DNA of 64,000 nucleotides from Colwellia sp. Arc7-635 (GTDB taxonomy: Bacteria; Pseudomonadota; Gammaproteobacteria; Enterobacterales; Alteromonadaceae), in the NCBI RefSeq assembly GCF_003971255.1, contig NZ_CP034660.1, forward strand, positions 434,001 through 498,000. The letters are read 5' to 3'. Of the stretch, positions 44,479-53,001 are shown piece after piece. The notes beneath the pieces are model-generated. The model was given only the letters and a program-made list of their open reading frames with translations. It did not search any database and had not been told where the DNA came from. The first letter of the stretch is position 1. Every line of letters starts with the position of its first letter. The position numbers were made by a program, and so were the translations under genes.

Positions 44479-45036
44479 TTACCAGCACCAGACACTAAAA
44501 GCGATAATATGTAGTAATACGACCATTGAAGTGAGCTGCAGCCGCATATTTAAATACTGCTTGTTTTCAGCTGTAGCATTTTCAGCATCAGTGTTTTTAA
44601 CTTTAGTACTTTCAACTTTAGTACTTTCAATCTCAATGCCTTCAACCCTAGAACCTTCAGCCTGAGCTTCATCAAGTTTATATTCGCAAAATAAAATGGC
44701 CAAATATGATACTGCCAGTAGTATAAGTGCCAGATTTTGAGCGATGAGTAAGGCTAAAAACGCCATTAAGCTAAATAAGTTACTAAGGTACTGTCGCTTT
44801 ATACTGAGTTGGTCGTTCTTTTTTCGCCATAATGTCCCGGCGATAAAACTAAGAATAACGGCACTGTAAAATATAAAAACTTGTTTGGGTGTTTGCTGAA
44901 ACAATTCGATTATCAAGTTTTGAAAGCTTAGGGCGATTACAAAAGGGATTAAACCTAAGTATCCTAAGAGCTGCTTGGTTGTTATACCTGCATGTTTACT
45001 ATGCATATCTATTTTATATTTTGCTTTCATATTCAT
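44479..45036 (-). CDS. DUF3429 family inner-membrane protein
   Basis: 185 residues with about five membrane segments (GYLGLIPFVIALSF, VFIFYSAVILSFIAGTLWRK, LFSLMAFLALLIAQNLAL, and a last one at the C-terminus). FIAGTLWR is typical of DUF3429. Between residues about 122 and 157 there is an extra acidic/Thr-rich loop with an exact ESTKV duplication, coded by a 15-bp tandem repeat. GGAGG precedes ATG 45036. Driven by the minus-strand ECF-type promoter at 45125. Confidence 0.85.
   Translation of the reverse strand: MNMKAKYKIDMHSKHAGITTKQLLGYLGLIPFVIALSFQNLIIELFQQTPKQVFIFYSAVILSFIAGTLWRKKNDQLSIKRQYLSNLFSLMAFLALLIAQNLALILLAVSYLAILFCEYKLDEAQAEGSRVEGIEIESTKVESTKVKNTDAENATAENKQYLNMRLQLTSMVVLLHIIAFSVWCW
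44599..44628. repeat. 15-bp tandem duplication inside the DUF3429 gene
   Basis: Two exact copies of AACTTTAGTACTTTC, coding ESTKV-ESTKV on the minus strand, in a variable hydrophilic loop. Confidence 0.85.
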
Positions 45037-45124
45037 ATATTCCTCCGCTTTTAATCGCCGACATTACATTTCAAACGCCTTGAGAACTCTTAATAAGCAT
45101 TCCAAGTGCTCAGTACTTGTTTAT

Positions 45125-45153
45125 ATTTACGTCATACGGCAATGCTTAGATCA
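45125..45153 (-). promoter_or_regulatory. ECF sigma (ChrR-linked) promoter before DUF3429
   Basis: On the minus strand TGATCT-N16-CGTAAAT, about 90 bp before the start. The -10 is less perfect than in the other copies. Confidence 0.5.
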
Positions 45154-45174
45154 TTAAAATAATTCTCTGTCGAC

Positions 45175-45203
45175 TAATCCTATTTGCGCTTTGTACCGTA
45201 TTA
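45175..45203 (+). promoter_or_regulatory. ECF sigma (ChrR-linked) promoter before DUF2878 operon
   Basis: TAATCC-N16-CGTATTA, 44 bp before ATG 45248; one change from TGATCC in the -35. Confidence 0.62.
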
Positions 45204-45247
45204 ACTTTTATCAGCTAAATATTTAAGCAATAAGAGAGGAGAGCTTC

Positions 45248-45796
45248 ATGACAAAAGACAGTATGACTTTTAATAAAATCAAACCGCATAGCGCCATGAT
45301 TCTCAATATAACGGTATTTAATATTGCTTGGTTTGGCTTAGTTTTTATCGGTAACCTATTTATTCCTGTTGCCGTTGTTTTGCTTAGTATCCAGTTCTGG
45401 TGCTTCCCGATAGCAAAAAGCGAAATACTATTAATTACTTTAGTGGCAATGATGGGAAGTTTGCTTGATATGAGTTTGGTATATTTTGGTGTTTTTACTT
45501 TTCCAAGCACTCAAGGGATCCCCTTTTGGTTGATGACATTATGGCTATGTTTCGCTAGTACCATACGCCACAGTTTAGCGTTCCTAGCAAGCTCACGAAT
45601 GTTGCAATGTTTTGTTGGTGCTGTATTAGCACCGCTGAGCTACCTTGCCGGCGCTAATGTTTCTGCTGTGCAATTATCCCCTTCTTTTGCCATGAGTTAC
45701 TTAATTTTGGCCTTTTTGTGGGCACCACTGATGATGATTATATTTACTATAAGTGCATGGCAATTAACGCTAGAGGGGAAAACCAATGGTGGCTAA
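45248..45796 (+). CDS. DUF2878 family inner-membrane protein
   Basis: 182 residues, about five membrane helices; NITVFNIAWFGLVF near 20 and GSLLDMSLVYFGVFTFPS near 71 are typical of DUF2878. AGAGGAGAG before the ATG. First of three overlapping genes (11-bp and 4-bp overlaps). Genes of this family accompany the ChrR/photolyase/CFA cluster in Vibrio and relatives. Function unknown. Confidence 0.87.
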   Translation: MTKDSMTFNKIKPHSAMILNITVFNIAWFGLVFIGNLFIPVAVVLLSIQFWCFPIAKSEILLITLVAMMGSLLDMSLVYFGVFTFPSTQGIPFWLMTLWLCFASTIRHSLAFLASSRMLQCFVGAVLAPLSYLAGANVSAVQLSPSFAMSYLILAFLWAPLMMIIFTISAWQLTLEGKTNGG

Positions 45797-46454
45797 CGCT
45801 TATATTTCTATCGCGCGAGTGATATTGCTCTGTTTAATATCATTACATGTTCAAGCTAGCACTGTTGAAGAAGTCATTGAAGCGACTGCTGAAGTGGCAA
45901 CTCCTGCTCCGTTAATAAGTGAGAATGCTAAAAACTTAGCGCAATGTGCTGGGGCTGAAAAAATAGCTAGCATGCGTGATGAACTGTTCAATTCAACGAA
46001 AAATTCAACGGAAAATGCGTATTTCAAGTTATTGGGGCAGGCAAAATTCTCAGTGCTATTTTGGGATATCTATAACAGCAAACTGTTGACTACTGATGGC
46101 GAACAACCATTTAGCAGTGCATGTCAGTCTTCGTTGTTTGAAATACATTACTTACGTGATATCAGCAGAAAAGAACTATTGGAAAACACGGTCGCGCAAT
46201 GGCGTCATCTGGCACTTGAAGAAAAGGTGTATAAAGCTTACGTGCCAGTACTTGCCAGTATATGGCCAGATTTAAAAGCGGGTGATCGCTTATCTATGTT
46301 AAATCAGCACGGAATAACTGATTTTTATTTAAATAGTAAAAAAATTGGTGAAATTAAAAGTATAGATTTTGCTAAAACCTTTCTGCGCATTTGGTTAGAT
46401 GAAAACACCAGTGAGCCAAAGTTACGACAACAATTATTAGGAGATAGTATATGA
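45786..46454 (+). CDS. Chalcone isomerase-like periplasmic protein
   Basis: 222 residues with an N-terminal signal peptide (to about residue 24, HVQAS). YFKLLGQAKFSVLFWDIYNSKLL near 78 and FEIHYLRDISRKELLENTVAQW near 117 match bacterial chalcone-isomerase-like proteins, which may bind fatty acids. Cotranscribed between DUF2878 and DUF3833 genes. Role in the lipid photo-oxidation response is inferred. Confidence 0.82.
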   Translation: MVANAYISIARVILLCLISLHVQASTVEEVIEATAEVATPAPLISENAKNLAQCAGAEKIASMRDELFNSTKNSTENAYFKLLGQAKFSVLFWDIYNSKLLTTDGEQPFSSACQSSLFEIHYLRDISRKELLENTVAQWRHLALEEKVYKAYVPVLASIWPDLKAGDRLSMLNQHGITDFYLNSKKIGEIKSIDFAKTFLRIWLDENTSEPKLRQQLLGDSI

Positions 46455-47011
46455 GCAAATATGCTCAGTTACTGGCACTTTTTTGCTTAACCTTTTCGCT
46501 TTCAAGTTGCACGGCAAAACTTGAAGACTACCAATCCAGTTCTCCAAAACTCGACATTAAGCAATACTTCACCGGAAAGTCTATCGCTTGGGGCATGGTA
46601 CAAGATTATACCGACAACGTTACGCGTCGTTTTTGTGTTGAACTTGATGGGCAGTGGCAAGGAAATGAAGGGGTGTTAAAAGAAGTTTTCTACTTTGCTG
46701 ATGGCGAAGTCACTTTTCGTAATTGGCAACTGACTAAATTAAATCAAGGTAAGTACCAAGGGCGTGCAGAAGATGTCATTGGTCAAGCCAGCGGCCAACA
46801 AGTAGGTTTTGCTTTTCAATGGCAATATGACTTACTGGTGCCTATTGATGGTGAACAAGTGCAGCTTTCACTTGATGATTGGATGTATCAAATTGACCAA
46901 CACCGTGTTTTTAATAAAACAACAATGAAAAAATTTGGTATCACGGTAGCAGAAATCACCTTGTTTTTTGACAAGCAAACACCAGTTAAAAGCTGCCAGA
47001 AAACTGTTTAA
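46451..47011 (+). CDS. DUF3833 family lipoprotein
   Basis: 186 residues. Lipobox LSSC near 19. YFTGKSIAWGMVQDYTDNVTRRF near 38 and LKEVFYFADGEVTFRNWQLTKL are the DUF3833 signature, a lipocalin-like beta domain. Third gene of the operon, 4-bp overlap with the previous stop. Likely handles a lipid in the periplasm, by fold and context. Confidence 0.88.
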   Translation: MSKYAQLLALFCLTFSLSSCTAKLEDYQSSSPKLDIKQYFTGKSIAWGMVQDYTDNVTRRFCVELDGQWQGNEGVLKEVFYFADGEVTFRNWQLTKLNQGKYQGRAEDVIGQASGQQVGFAFQWQYDLLVPIDGEQVQLSLDDWMYQIDQHRVFNKTTMKKFGITVAEITLFFDKQTPVKSCQKTV

Positions 47012-47053
47012 TTTACTCTTGTAATGGATCGATATTACTTATTTTATATATTT

Positions 47054-47081
47054 TGGTTAATGGTTAATGGTTAATGGTTAA
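47054..47081. repeat. Heptanucleotide tandem repeat TGGTTAA x4
   Basis: Four exact copies of TGGTTAA about 40 bp after the DUF3833 stop, a slippage-prone tract in non-coding DNA. Confidence 0.9.
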
Positions 47082-47199
47082 GTGCGACTACAGCGCAACT
47101 TAACTAATGCCTAACGAAATTTTATTACTTATTTACTAGCTTTACCCTGTGTTTGCCTTTTGCCTCTTATTTTTCTTTAAAAATACAGGGGCTTTTTTT

Positions 47200-47228
47200 T
47201 GATCGTTTTCCAGCTTTATAACGTATAA
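47200..47228 (+). promoter_or_regulatory. ECF sigma (ChrR-linked) promoter before the LON-domain gene
   Basis: TGATCG-N16-CGTATAA, 34 bp before ATG 47263. The -10 is identical to that of the sigma factor gene. Confidence 0.72.
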
Positions 47229-47262
47229 CAGGTATCAGTTCATTATTTTATATTGTAGACAT

Positions 47263-47880
47263 ATGCCAGCAACTAACTTACCTATTTTTCCGCTATCAAT
47301 ATTTTTGTTACCTGAAGGTGTGACACGATTACGTATTTTCGAAGCGCGCTATTTAAAAATGGTCTCGTTAGCGATGAAAAGTAATGGTTTTGTTATCTTG
47401 CCCGCTATTAGCAATACTGGCGGCGAGAGCAATGACGCAGAAAAGAGTAATGAAAATGATAGGGCGATCGTCACCGGTAGCTGGGTAGAAATTATCAACT
47501 TCGATCAGGGTGAAGACGGTTTATTGCTGATTGATGTGCGATGTAAATGTTTAGTTGATATTACGGATATGACTCAAGATAAAGACAAACTACATCATGG
47601 CGATGTAACGATTAAGGCTCATTGGCCTAATGCGAATGTAGATGAAACAACTGATGAATTCGCTCTCTCACTTGAAAAGCTTTTTGCCGAAAATGTAGAG
47701 CTCAGTAGCTTGTACCCAAATAAGTACCTTGAACAGGGGAGTTGGGTAGTCGCACGTTGGTTAGAGCTATTGCCAGTTAACCTTGATGAAAAGTTTTTGT
47801 TCACCGAGCAAGGTTCATTTAATGAAGCTAAGCAGTTTTTAGAAAGCATTATCTCGCCTGAGAACGGAATGCAGCGTTAA
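47263..47880 (+). CDS. LON substrate-binding-domain protein
   Basis: 205 residues holding only the LON N-terminal domain: NLPIFPLSIFLLPEGVTRLRIFEARYLKMV at 5-34 is the canonical opening; no ATPase or protease domain follows. Such stand-alone proteins may bind unfolded substrates. Own ECF-type promoter, directly before the sigma operon. Confidence 0.9.
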   Translation: MPATNLPIFPLSIFLLPEGVTRLRIFEARYLKMVSLAMKSNGFVILPAISNTGGESNDAEKSNENDRAIVTGSWVEIINFDQGEDGLLLIDVRCKCLVDITDMTQDKDKLHHGDVTIKAHWPNANVDETTDEFALSLEKLFAENVELSSLYPNKYLEQGSWVVARWLELLPVNLDEKFLFTEQGSFNEAKQFLESIISPENGMQR

Positions 47881-47925
47881 GTTAAGTTAGGCTATAAAAT
47901 TTTATTAAATTAAATTTAATAAAAG

Positions 47926-47954
47926 TGATCCGATAATATTACGGCTGCGTATAA
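47926..47954 (+). promoter_or_regulatory. Autoregulatory ECF sigma promoter of the sigma-ChrR operon
   Basis: TGATCC-N16-CGTATAA, 31 bp before ATG 47986. TGATCC is the -35 known for the RpoE-ChrR group of ECF sigma factors. Reference copy for the six other matches in the window. Confidence 0.8.
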
Positions 47955-47985
47955 CTCAGTATCAGTAAAATAATGGGTCAATATT

Positions 47986-48612
47986 ATGCAGTCTGTGCAT
48001 TCAGAGTTGCCAAGTCGTCAAACAGATGCTAAATCTATCAATATGACTACTAAAATCGATCATCCTCAACTTTGTCAGTGGCTTAAAGAAATAGCTGTTG
48101 AAAGAGATAAACAAGCATTTACTGCGGTGTTTAAATTTTTTGCACCTAAAATACAGCGTATTGCGCAAGGTAAAGTTAATAGCGAAGCACTTGCTGCCGA
48201 GATAGTACAAGACACCATGAGCAATGTTTGGCGTAAAGCGCATTTATTCGATGACAGTAAAGGCGCCGCCACGACATGGGTTTACACTATTATGCGTAAT
48301 GTTACCTTTGATCTACTGCGTAAAATTAAAGCCAACAAAGAAGATAATCTCAGTGACGATATTTGGCCACTTGCTGAATCAGCAAACGTCGAAGAAGAAG
48401 CTTTTAGCGATCACATTGAAAGTCGCAACTTAAAAGACGTTATTGAAACACTACCTGAAAATCAGCAACAAGTGGTGAAAGGATTTTATTTCCTTGAAAT
48501 GTCACAAGAGCAGCTAGCTGTTCATCTGAATTTACCCCTTGGTACCATAAAGTCGCGACTTCGCCTTGCTTTGGGCAAGTTGAAGTTGAAACTAGGAGAT
48601 CATCATGATTAA
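47986..48612 (+). CDS. ECF RNA polymerase sigma factor of the RpoE-ChrR (singlet oxygen) group
   Basis: 208 residues: sigma2 with AAEIVQDTMSNVWRKAHLFD near 66 and TWVYTIMRNVTFDLLR near 97, sigma4 with LPENQQQVVKGFYFLEMSQEQLA and LPLGTIKSRLRLALGKLK near 180. The following overlapping gene is a ChrR-type zinc anti-sigma factor, so activation by singlet oxygen/light is expected from the established RpoE-ChrR model. Start at 47986 (an ATG at 48043 is in frame). It probably drives all seven matching promoters in the window. Confidence 0.93.
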   Translation: MQSVHSELPSRQTDAKSINMTTKIDHPQLCQWLKEIAVERDKQAFTAVFKFFAPKIQRIAQGKVNSEALAAEIVQDTMSNVWRKAHLFDDSKGAATTWVYTIMRNVTFDLLRKIKANKEDNLSDDIWPLAESANVEEEAFSDHIESRNLKDVIETLPENQQQVVKGFYFLEMSQEQLAVHLNLPLGTIKSRLRLALGKLKLKLGDHHD

Positions 48613-49315
48613 ACACCACCCTAAATTTGAGCTACTAAAAAGTTTTGTTGATGGTGATTTACCCGCTTCACTTGCTGCTGGTATCGCGATCCATGCTGAT
48701 ATGTGTCCTTTATGCCAAGAAAAAATAAGCCAACTAACTGAACATGTTGCAGAGAATAGTTTTGAGCACAGCTTGCTTGATAGCTTAGCCATTGATGAAG
48801 GTAATAGTGAAGGCATCAACGAAGACAATAGCTCAGAAATTGCTGAATTAAGTTTTGATGAAATGATTGCACAGATCACGACTTCCAATGATGTCGAACC
48901 GGTGAAAGCGGCGCATGATGACCGTGTCATTGCTTTTAAAGGCACAACTTATACCTTGCCAAATGCTATACGTAATATGGCGTTAGGCAAAACAGCTCAA
49001 ATAGGTAAACTTTCTCGTGCTCGCGTGCAATTAAATGAAGGTGAAATTCATACCAGTTTATTGCACATTGCCCCAGGTGGTTCTATTCCTGAGCACACTC
49101 ATAAAGGCTTTGAGCTAACATTATTATTAGCGGGTACCTTTGCTGATGAACAGGGTGACTATGTGCCAGGTGATTTTATTATGCTTGATAGTCGTCATCA
49201 GCATCAGCCAGCCACAGAACATGGTTGTTTGTGCTATACCGTTGTTAACGACGCACTGCATTTTACGCAAGGCATAAACAAGCTGCTTAATCCTATTGGC
49301 ACTTTTATTTACTAG
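48605..49315 (+). CDS. chrR: ChrR-family zinc anti-sigma factor with cupin domain
   Basis: 236 residues. N-terminal anti-sigma domain with the zinc motif HADMCPLC near 28 (HxxxCxxC), a variable acidic linker, and a C-terminal cupin (PEHTHKGFELTLLLAGTF near 160, DSRHQHQPATEHGC near 197) that in ChrR proteins is needed to sense the signal. Overlaps the sigma gene by 8 bp. Confidence 0.94.
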   Translation: MIKHHPKFELLKSFVDGDLPASLAAGIAIHADMCPLCQEKISQLTEHVAENSFEHSLLDSLAIDEGNSEGINEDNSSEIAELSFDEMIAQITTSNDVEPVKAAHDDRVIAFKGTTYTLPNAIRNMALGKTAQIGKLSRARVQLNEGEIHTSLLHIAPGGSIPEHTHKGFELTLLLAGTFADEQGDYVPGDFIMLDSRHQHQPATEHGCLCYTVVNDALHFTQGINKLLNPIGTFIY

Positions 49316-49326
49316 TCGAGGTTACT

Positions 49327-50286
49327 ATGTTCAAACAATTTTCAAAAGAAGATATTATCATTGGCACTAGTGCGTGTTTAATCGGTGAAAAAGTTAGATT
49401 TGATGCCAGTAATAAGCCATCAACGTTCTGTATTAAAGAGCTTGGACAACATGTTACTTTTAAACCCTATTGCCCTGAAGTCGCGGTAGGTTTACCTATT
49501 CCTAGACCTACAATTCGCTTGATTAAAGACGAAGATATGATCAAGGTATCACGACCTGATGGCTCTGGTGATGTGACAAGTGCTATAAAAGCTTATGGTA
49601 AAAAAGTAGCCAGTATGTCGAAAAACCTGAGTGGTTATGTATTTTGTGCTAAAAGCCCAAGCTGTGGTATGGAGCGTGTTAAGGTTTATTCTCCTACTGG
49701 CGATCCACTACAAGCGAAAGGCATCGGTGTATTTTCACGAGAAATTATGAAAGCCAACCCATTGCTACCTTGTGAAGAGAATGGCCGCCTAAATGATCCT
49801 ATTATTCGAGAGAATTTTGTTGCTCGAGTATTTACCTATCGCCATTGGCAAGCTGTGGTTGAATCAGGCCTTAGCAAACATAAATTAACCAGTTTTCATG
49901 CTCAGTATAAATATACCGTTATGAGTCATGATCTTGTGGCATATAAAGCATTAGGTCGTTTACTAGCACGTGCAGATATGACTGTTGAAGCAATGGCTGA
50001 GCAATATATTGCTGGCTTAATGGCTGCATTAACGCTTAGAGCGACCCGTAAGAAACATGCAAATACCTTGTCGCATATTCAGGGTTACTTTTCTAAGTAC
50101 TTAAACAAAGATCAACGCGAAGAATTGTCTGGTCAAATTAACGCTTATCGCACTGGTTTAATGCCGTTAGTGGTGCCATTAACCTTAATTAAGCACTATT
50201 TGTTGGCGCACCCTAAGCCTTATTTAGCGCAACAAGCTTATTTAAATCCTTATCCTGAATCTTTAAAATTAAGATATGGTTATTAA
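49327..50286 (+). CDS. DUF523-DUF1722 protein
   Basis: 319 residues. N-terminal DUF523 (GTSACLIGEKVRFD near 13, CPEVAVGLPIPRPTIRL near 54, FCAKSPSCGMERVKVY near 106) with conserved cysteines, then DUF1722 (HKLTSFHAQYKYTVMSHD near 190, near the C-terminus LIKHYL). Regularly found beside phrB; proposed redox or metal function is unproven. Third gene of the sigma operon. Confidence 0.9.
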   Translation: MFKQFSKEDIIIGTSACLIGEKVRFDASNKPSTFCIKELGQHVTFKPYCPEVAVGLPIPRPTIRLIKDEDMIKVSRPDGSGDVTSAIKAYGKKVASMSKNLSGYVFCAKSPSCGMERVKVYSPTGDPLQAKGIGVFSREIMKANPLLPCEENGRLNDPIIRENFVARVFTYRHWQAVVESGLSKHKLTSFHAQYKYTVMSHDLVAYKALGRLLARADMTVEAMAEQYIAGLMAALTLRATRKKHANTLSHIQGYFSKYLNKDQREELSGQINAYRTGLMPLVVPLTLIKHYLLAHPKPYLAQQAYLNPYPESLKLRYGY

Positions 50287-50314
50287 GCATCAGCACACAT
50301 TTAATTATTAAGGA

Positions 50315-51715
50315 ATGTCCTTGTTACTTTGGTTTCGCAACGATATTAGAATTCACGATAACCCCGCCTTACACTATTTTCTTGAGCAGAGAACAAGCTT
50401 AGAACCCGGTAAGGCGGTTTTTTTTGTCAGTGAAAAACAATGGCAACAGCATGATTGGTCCGCGATAAAGATTGATCTTATTAAGCGACATGTTAATGCC
50501 CTTGCCGAGCAATTATTGTCATTGAATATTATCTTAGAGGTTATTCATTGCGACGATTTTTCTGCACAAATCCAATATTTAAAACAATACTGCGACGAAC
50601 ATAACGTCAGTACAGTTTTTGCTAATCAAGAAATTGAATTCAATGAAGTACAACGTGATAAAGCTTGCCTAGAACAAGGCATTCCACTGCGTATGTTTGA
50701 AAGTGATGTTATTGTTGAAAAAGGCAAAGTGTTAAATAAAACCGGTGAAATGTACAAGGTTTTTACACCTTACAAACGTGCTTGGTTAGCCTTAGTGCGA
50801 GCGCAAGGTTTTGCTTATTTAGGTAAGCCTAGCCCGTCGGTAGATGCAGAGCAATTGCCTGAAAAAATGGCCTTACTTACACCTTTAACTTGTTCGGGAG
50901 AGTCAGATTTATGGCCTTTGGCTGAGCAGGTAGAGCAGCAAGTTATTCCTGATTTTTATCGATACAAAGTTGCAGGTTACGGCGAAAAACGTGATTTTCC
51001 TGCTATTAAGGCTACGTCGGGCTTATCGCCATATTTAGCCATTGGTGCGATCAGTCCTCGATATTTATTGCTGTTATTTATCCAACGATTTCCTGATATT
51101 CTAACGGCTTCAGACAGCCCTGAATTCACCTGGCTAAATGAACTTATTTGGCGTGAATTTTACCGTAATTTGATTTTTCATCAACAAGGCTTATGTAAGC
51201 ATCAGTGCTTTAACGCTAAATATAGCGCCGTTATTTGGCCTAATAACCCGGCATTATTTAATGCTTGGTGTGAAGGTAAAACCGGATATCCGCTCGTTGA
51301 TGCCGCCATGAGACAATTGAATCAAACGGGTTGGATGCACAATCGACTGCGTATGGTGGTCGCTAGTTTTCTGACTAAGCATTTATTGATTGATTGGCGT
51401 TGGGGCGAAAAATATTTTATGCAAAAGCTGATTGATGGCGACCTTGCAGCGAATAATGGTGGCTGGCAATGGGCGGCAAGTACCGGCTGTGATGCACAAC
51501 CCTATTTTCGAGTATTTAATCCGATACGACAAAGTGAAAGATTTGATCCTAAAGGTGAATTCGTTCGTAAGTACATACCAGAGCTGGCGAAATTACCTGA
51601 TAAAGAAATCCATTTTCCGCATCAATATCTCGCCAAAGAAAAATTAACGCTTTATTGGCCAGCGATTGTTGACCATAAGCAAGCTAGATTAGCCGCTCTT
51701 GAGTTTTATAGATAA
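50315..51715 (+). CDS. phrB: Deoxyribodipyrimidine photolyase (CPD class I)
   Basis: Repairs UV-made pyrimidine dimers using blue light and FADH. 466 residues: N-terminal antenna-binding alpha/beta domain (LLWFRNDIRIHDNPAL) and C-terminal FAD domain (WLNELIWREFYRNLIFH near 270, TGYPLVDAAMRQLNQTGWMHNRLRM near 326, NNGGWQWAASTGCDAQPYFRVFNP near 377). AAGGA lies directly at the ATG; the TTG at 50321 is better spaced and may be the real start. Part of the sigma-ChrR operon. Confidence 0.95.
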   Translation: MSLLLWFRNDIRIHDNPALHYFLEQRTSLEPGKAVFFVSEKQWQQHDWSAIKIDLIKRHVNALAEQLLSLNIILEVIHCDDFSAQIQYLKQYCDEHNVSTVFANQEIEFNEVQRDKACLEQGIPLRMFESDVIVEKGKVLNKTGEMYKVFTPYKRAWLALVRAQGFAYLGKPSPSVDAEQLPEKMALLTPLTCSGESDLWPLAEQVEQQVIPDFYRYKVAGYGEKRDFPAIKATSGLSPYLAIGAISPRYLLLLFIQRFPDILTASDSPEFTWLNELIWREFYRNLIFHQQGLCKHQCFNAKYSAVIWPNNPALFNAWCEGKTGYPLVDAAMRQLNQTGWMHNRLRMVVASFLTKHLLIDWRWGEKYFMQKLIDGDLAANNGGWQWAASTGCDAQPYFRVFNPIRQSERFDPKGEFVRKYIPELAKLPDKEIHFPHQYLAKEKLTLYWPAIVDHKQARLAALEFYR

Positions 51716-51781
51716 CAGTAATGGATATCATGCTTGTTGAAATAAGCTCAAGAATAAAGGCGTAAGCAAGGAATAGTCTTT

Positions 51782-52261
51782 ATGTCAGATGAAAAATTTC
51801 AGCAAGCGAATGAATTAAATATTCAAACCCCGCATGCACCTTGGTTAGTTAAGTTTATCGATATCTATCAGCGACTATCGATTGATAATTTGCACTTGTT
51901 AGCCGAGCTTTATCATCAAGACATTACCTTTATTGATCCCATGCATAAACTGAACGGTTTTGAACAATTAGCCCATTATTTTGATGGACTGTATCAACAG
52001 CTCAGCTATTGTGAATTTACTATTGAGCAGGTGATAGCAGAAGAGAATGAAGCGGCTATTTATTGGAATATGAGCTATCAGCATCCCCGTTTAAATGGCG
52101 GTAAAATCGTTAATGTCCAAGGCAGTTCTCATCTGAAAGGTTGCGATGATAAAGTTATTTTTCATCGTGATTATATCGATTTAGGCGCAATGCTTTATGA
52201 ACAAGTACCTTTATTGGGACGCATTATTCGCTTCCTGAAACGTAGGGCGACAAACTCATGA
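51782..52261 (+). CDS. NTF2-like (SnoaL-type) protein
   Basis: 159 residues with the NTF2 cone fold pattern: LAELYHQDITFIDPMHKLNGFEQLAHYFDGLY near 40 and YWNMSYQHPRLNGGKIVNVQGSSHL near 93. The standard member between phrB and the SDR gene in this conserved cluster. Overlaps the SDR start by 4 bp. Role unknown. Confidence 0.87.
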   Translation: MSDEKFQQANELNIQTPHAPWLVKFIDIYQRLSIDNLHLLAELYHQDITFIDPMHKLNGFEQLAHYFDGLYQQLSYCEFTIEQVIAEENEAAIYWNMSYQHPRLNGGKIVNVQGSSHLKGCDDKVIFHRDYIDLGAMLYEQVPLLGRIIRFLKRRATNS

Positions 52262-53001
52262 ATGCGAAACGCACTATTCTTATTACCGGTGCTACTTCTG
52301 GCATTGGCGAGTCTTTGTTACATCATTACTTAGCCAACGACTATCAGGTTATTGCCTGCGGTCGTAATAAAGCAAAGCTTAAACAACTAGCTGATAGTCA
52401 TGCCGATGTTATTCCTGTTGCCTTTGATATTACCGATAGTGAGCAAATAAAAGCCGCTGCAGCTGAACTCAAGCAAATAGCCCGTATTGATATTTTAATG
52501 TTTAACGCCGGTGATTGTCGCTATATCGACAATGCCAAGGCTTTTGATGGCGAGTTGTTTGCTAGTGTTATCGCAACAAACCTGCAATCGTTAGGTTATT
52601 TACTACAGTATTTTTTACCAAAAGTGGATGCCGGAGGGCAGGTTGTCTTTATTAGCTCTAGTGCGACATTATTGCCATTTCCTCGAGCCGAAGCTTATGG
52701 TGCTTCTAAAGCCGGTATTGATTACTTAGCCAATAGCTTACGGATAGATTTAAAAGCGCAAGATATTGCTGTTACTCTCGTACACCCTGGTTTTATCAAA
52801 ACGCCATTAACGGATAAAAATGATTTTTCTATGCCATTTTTACTTTCCAGCCAACAAGCTGCTAGCCGAATTTATCAAGGTGTAAGCGCTAAAAAATCTT
52901 ATCTACATTTTCCCAAAAGATTAACCTTGTTATTGAAACTGCTCGCGCTATTTCCTGACGTTGTTTGGCAAAGTATTGCCTTAAAGAGTGAGAAAAAATG
53001 A
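52258..53001 (+). CDS. SDR-family oxidoreductase
   Basis: 247 residues. GATSGIGESLL at 11-21, FNAGD near 83, catalytic Ser in FISSSAT near 132 and YGASK near 146, then HPGFIKTPLTDK near 175. Classical SDR with NAD(P) binding. In the lipid-modification half of the operon; overlaps the next gene by 4 bp. Confidence 0.92.
   Translation: MNAKRTILITGATSGIGESLLHHYLANDYQVIACGRNKAKLKQLADSHADVIPVAFDITDSEQIKAAAAELKQIARIDILMFNAGDCRYIDNAKAFDGELFASVIATNLQSLGYLLQYFLPKVDAGGQVVFISSSATLLPFPRAEAYGASKAGIDYLANSLRIDLKAQDIAVTLVHPGFIKTPLTDKNDFSMPFLLSSQQAASRIYQGVSAKKSYLHFPKRLTLLLKLLALFPDVVWQSIALKSEKK

Noticed and set aside
45223-45510. Minus-strand frame opposite DUF2878
   Set aside because: Antisense shadow of a clear membrane-protein gene with a ribosome-binding site, promoter and recognised family.
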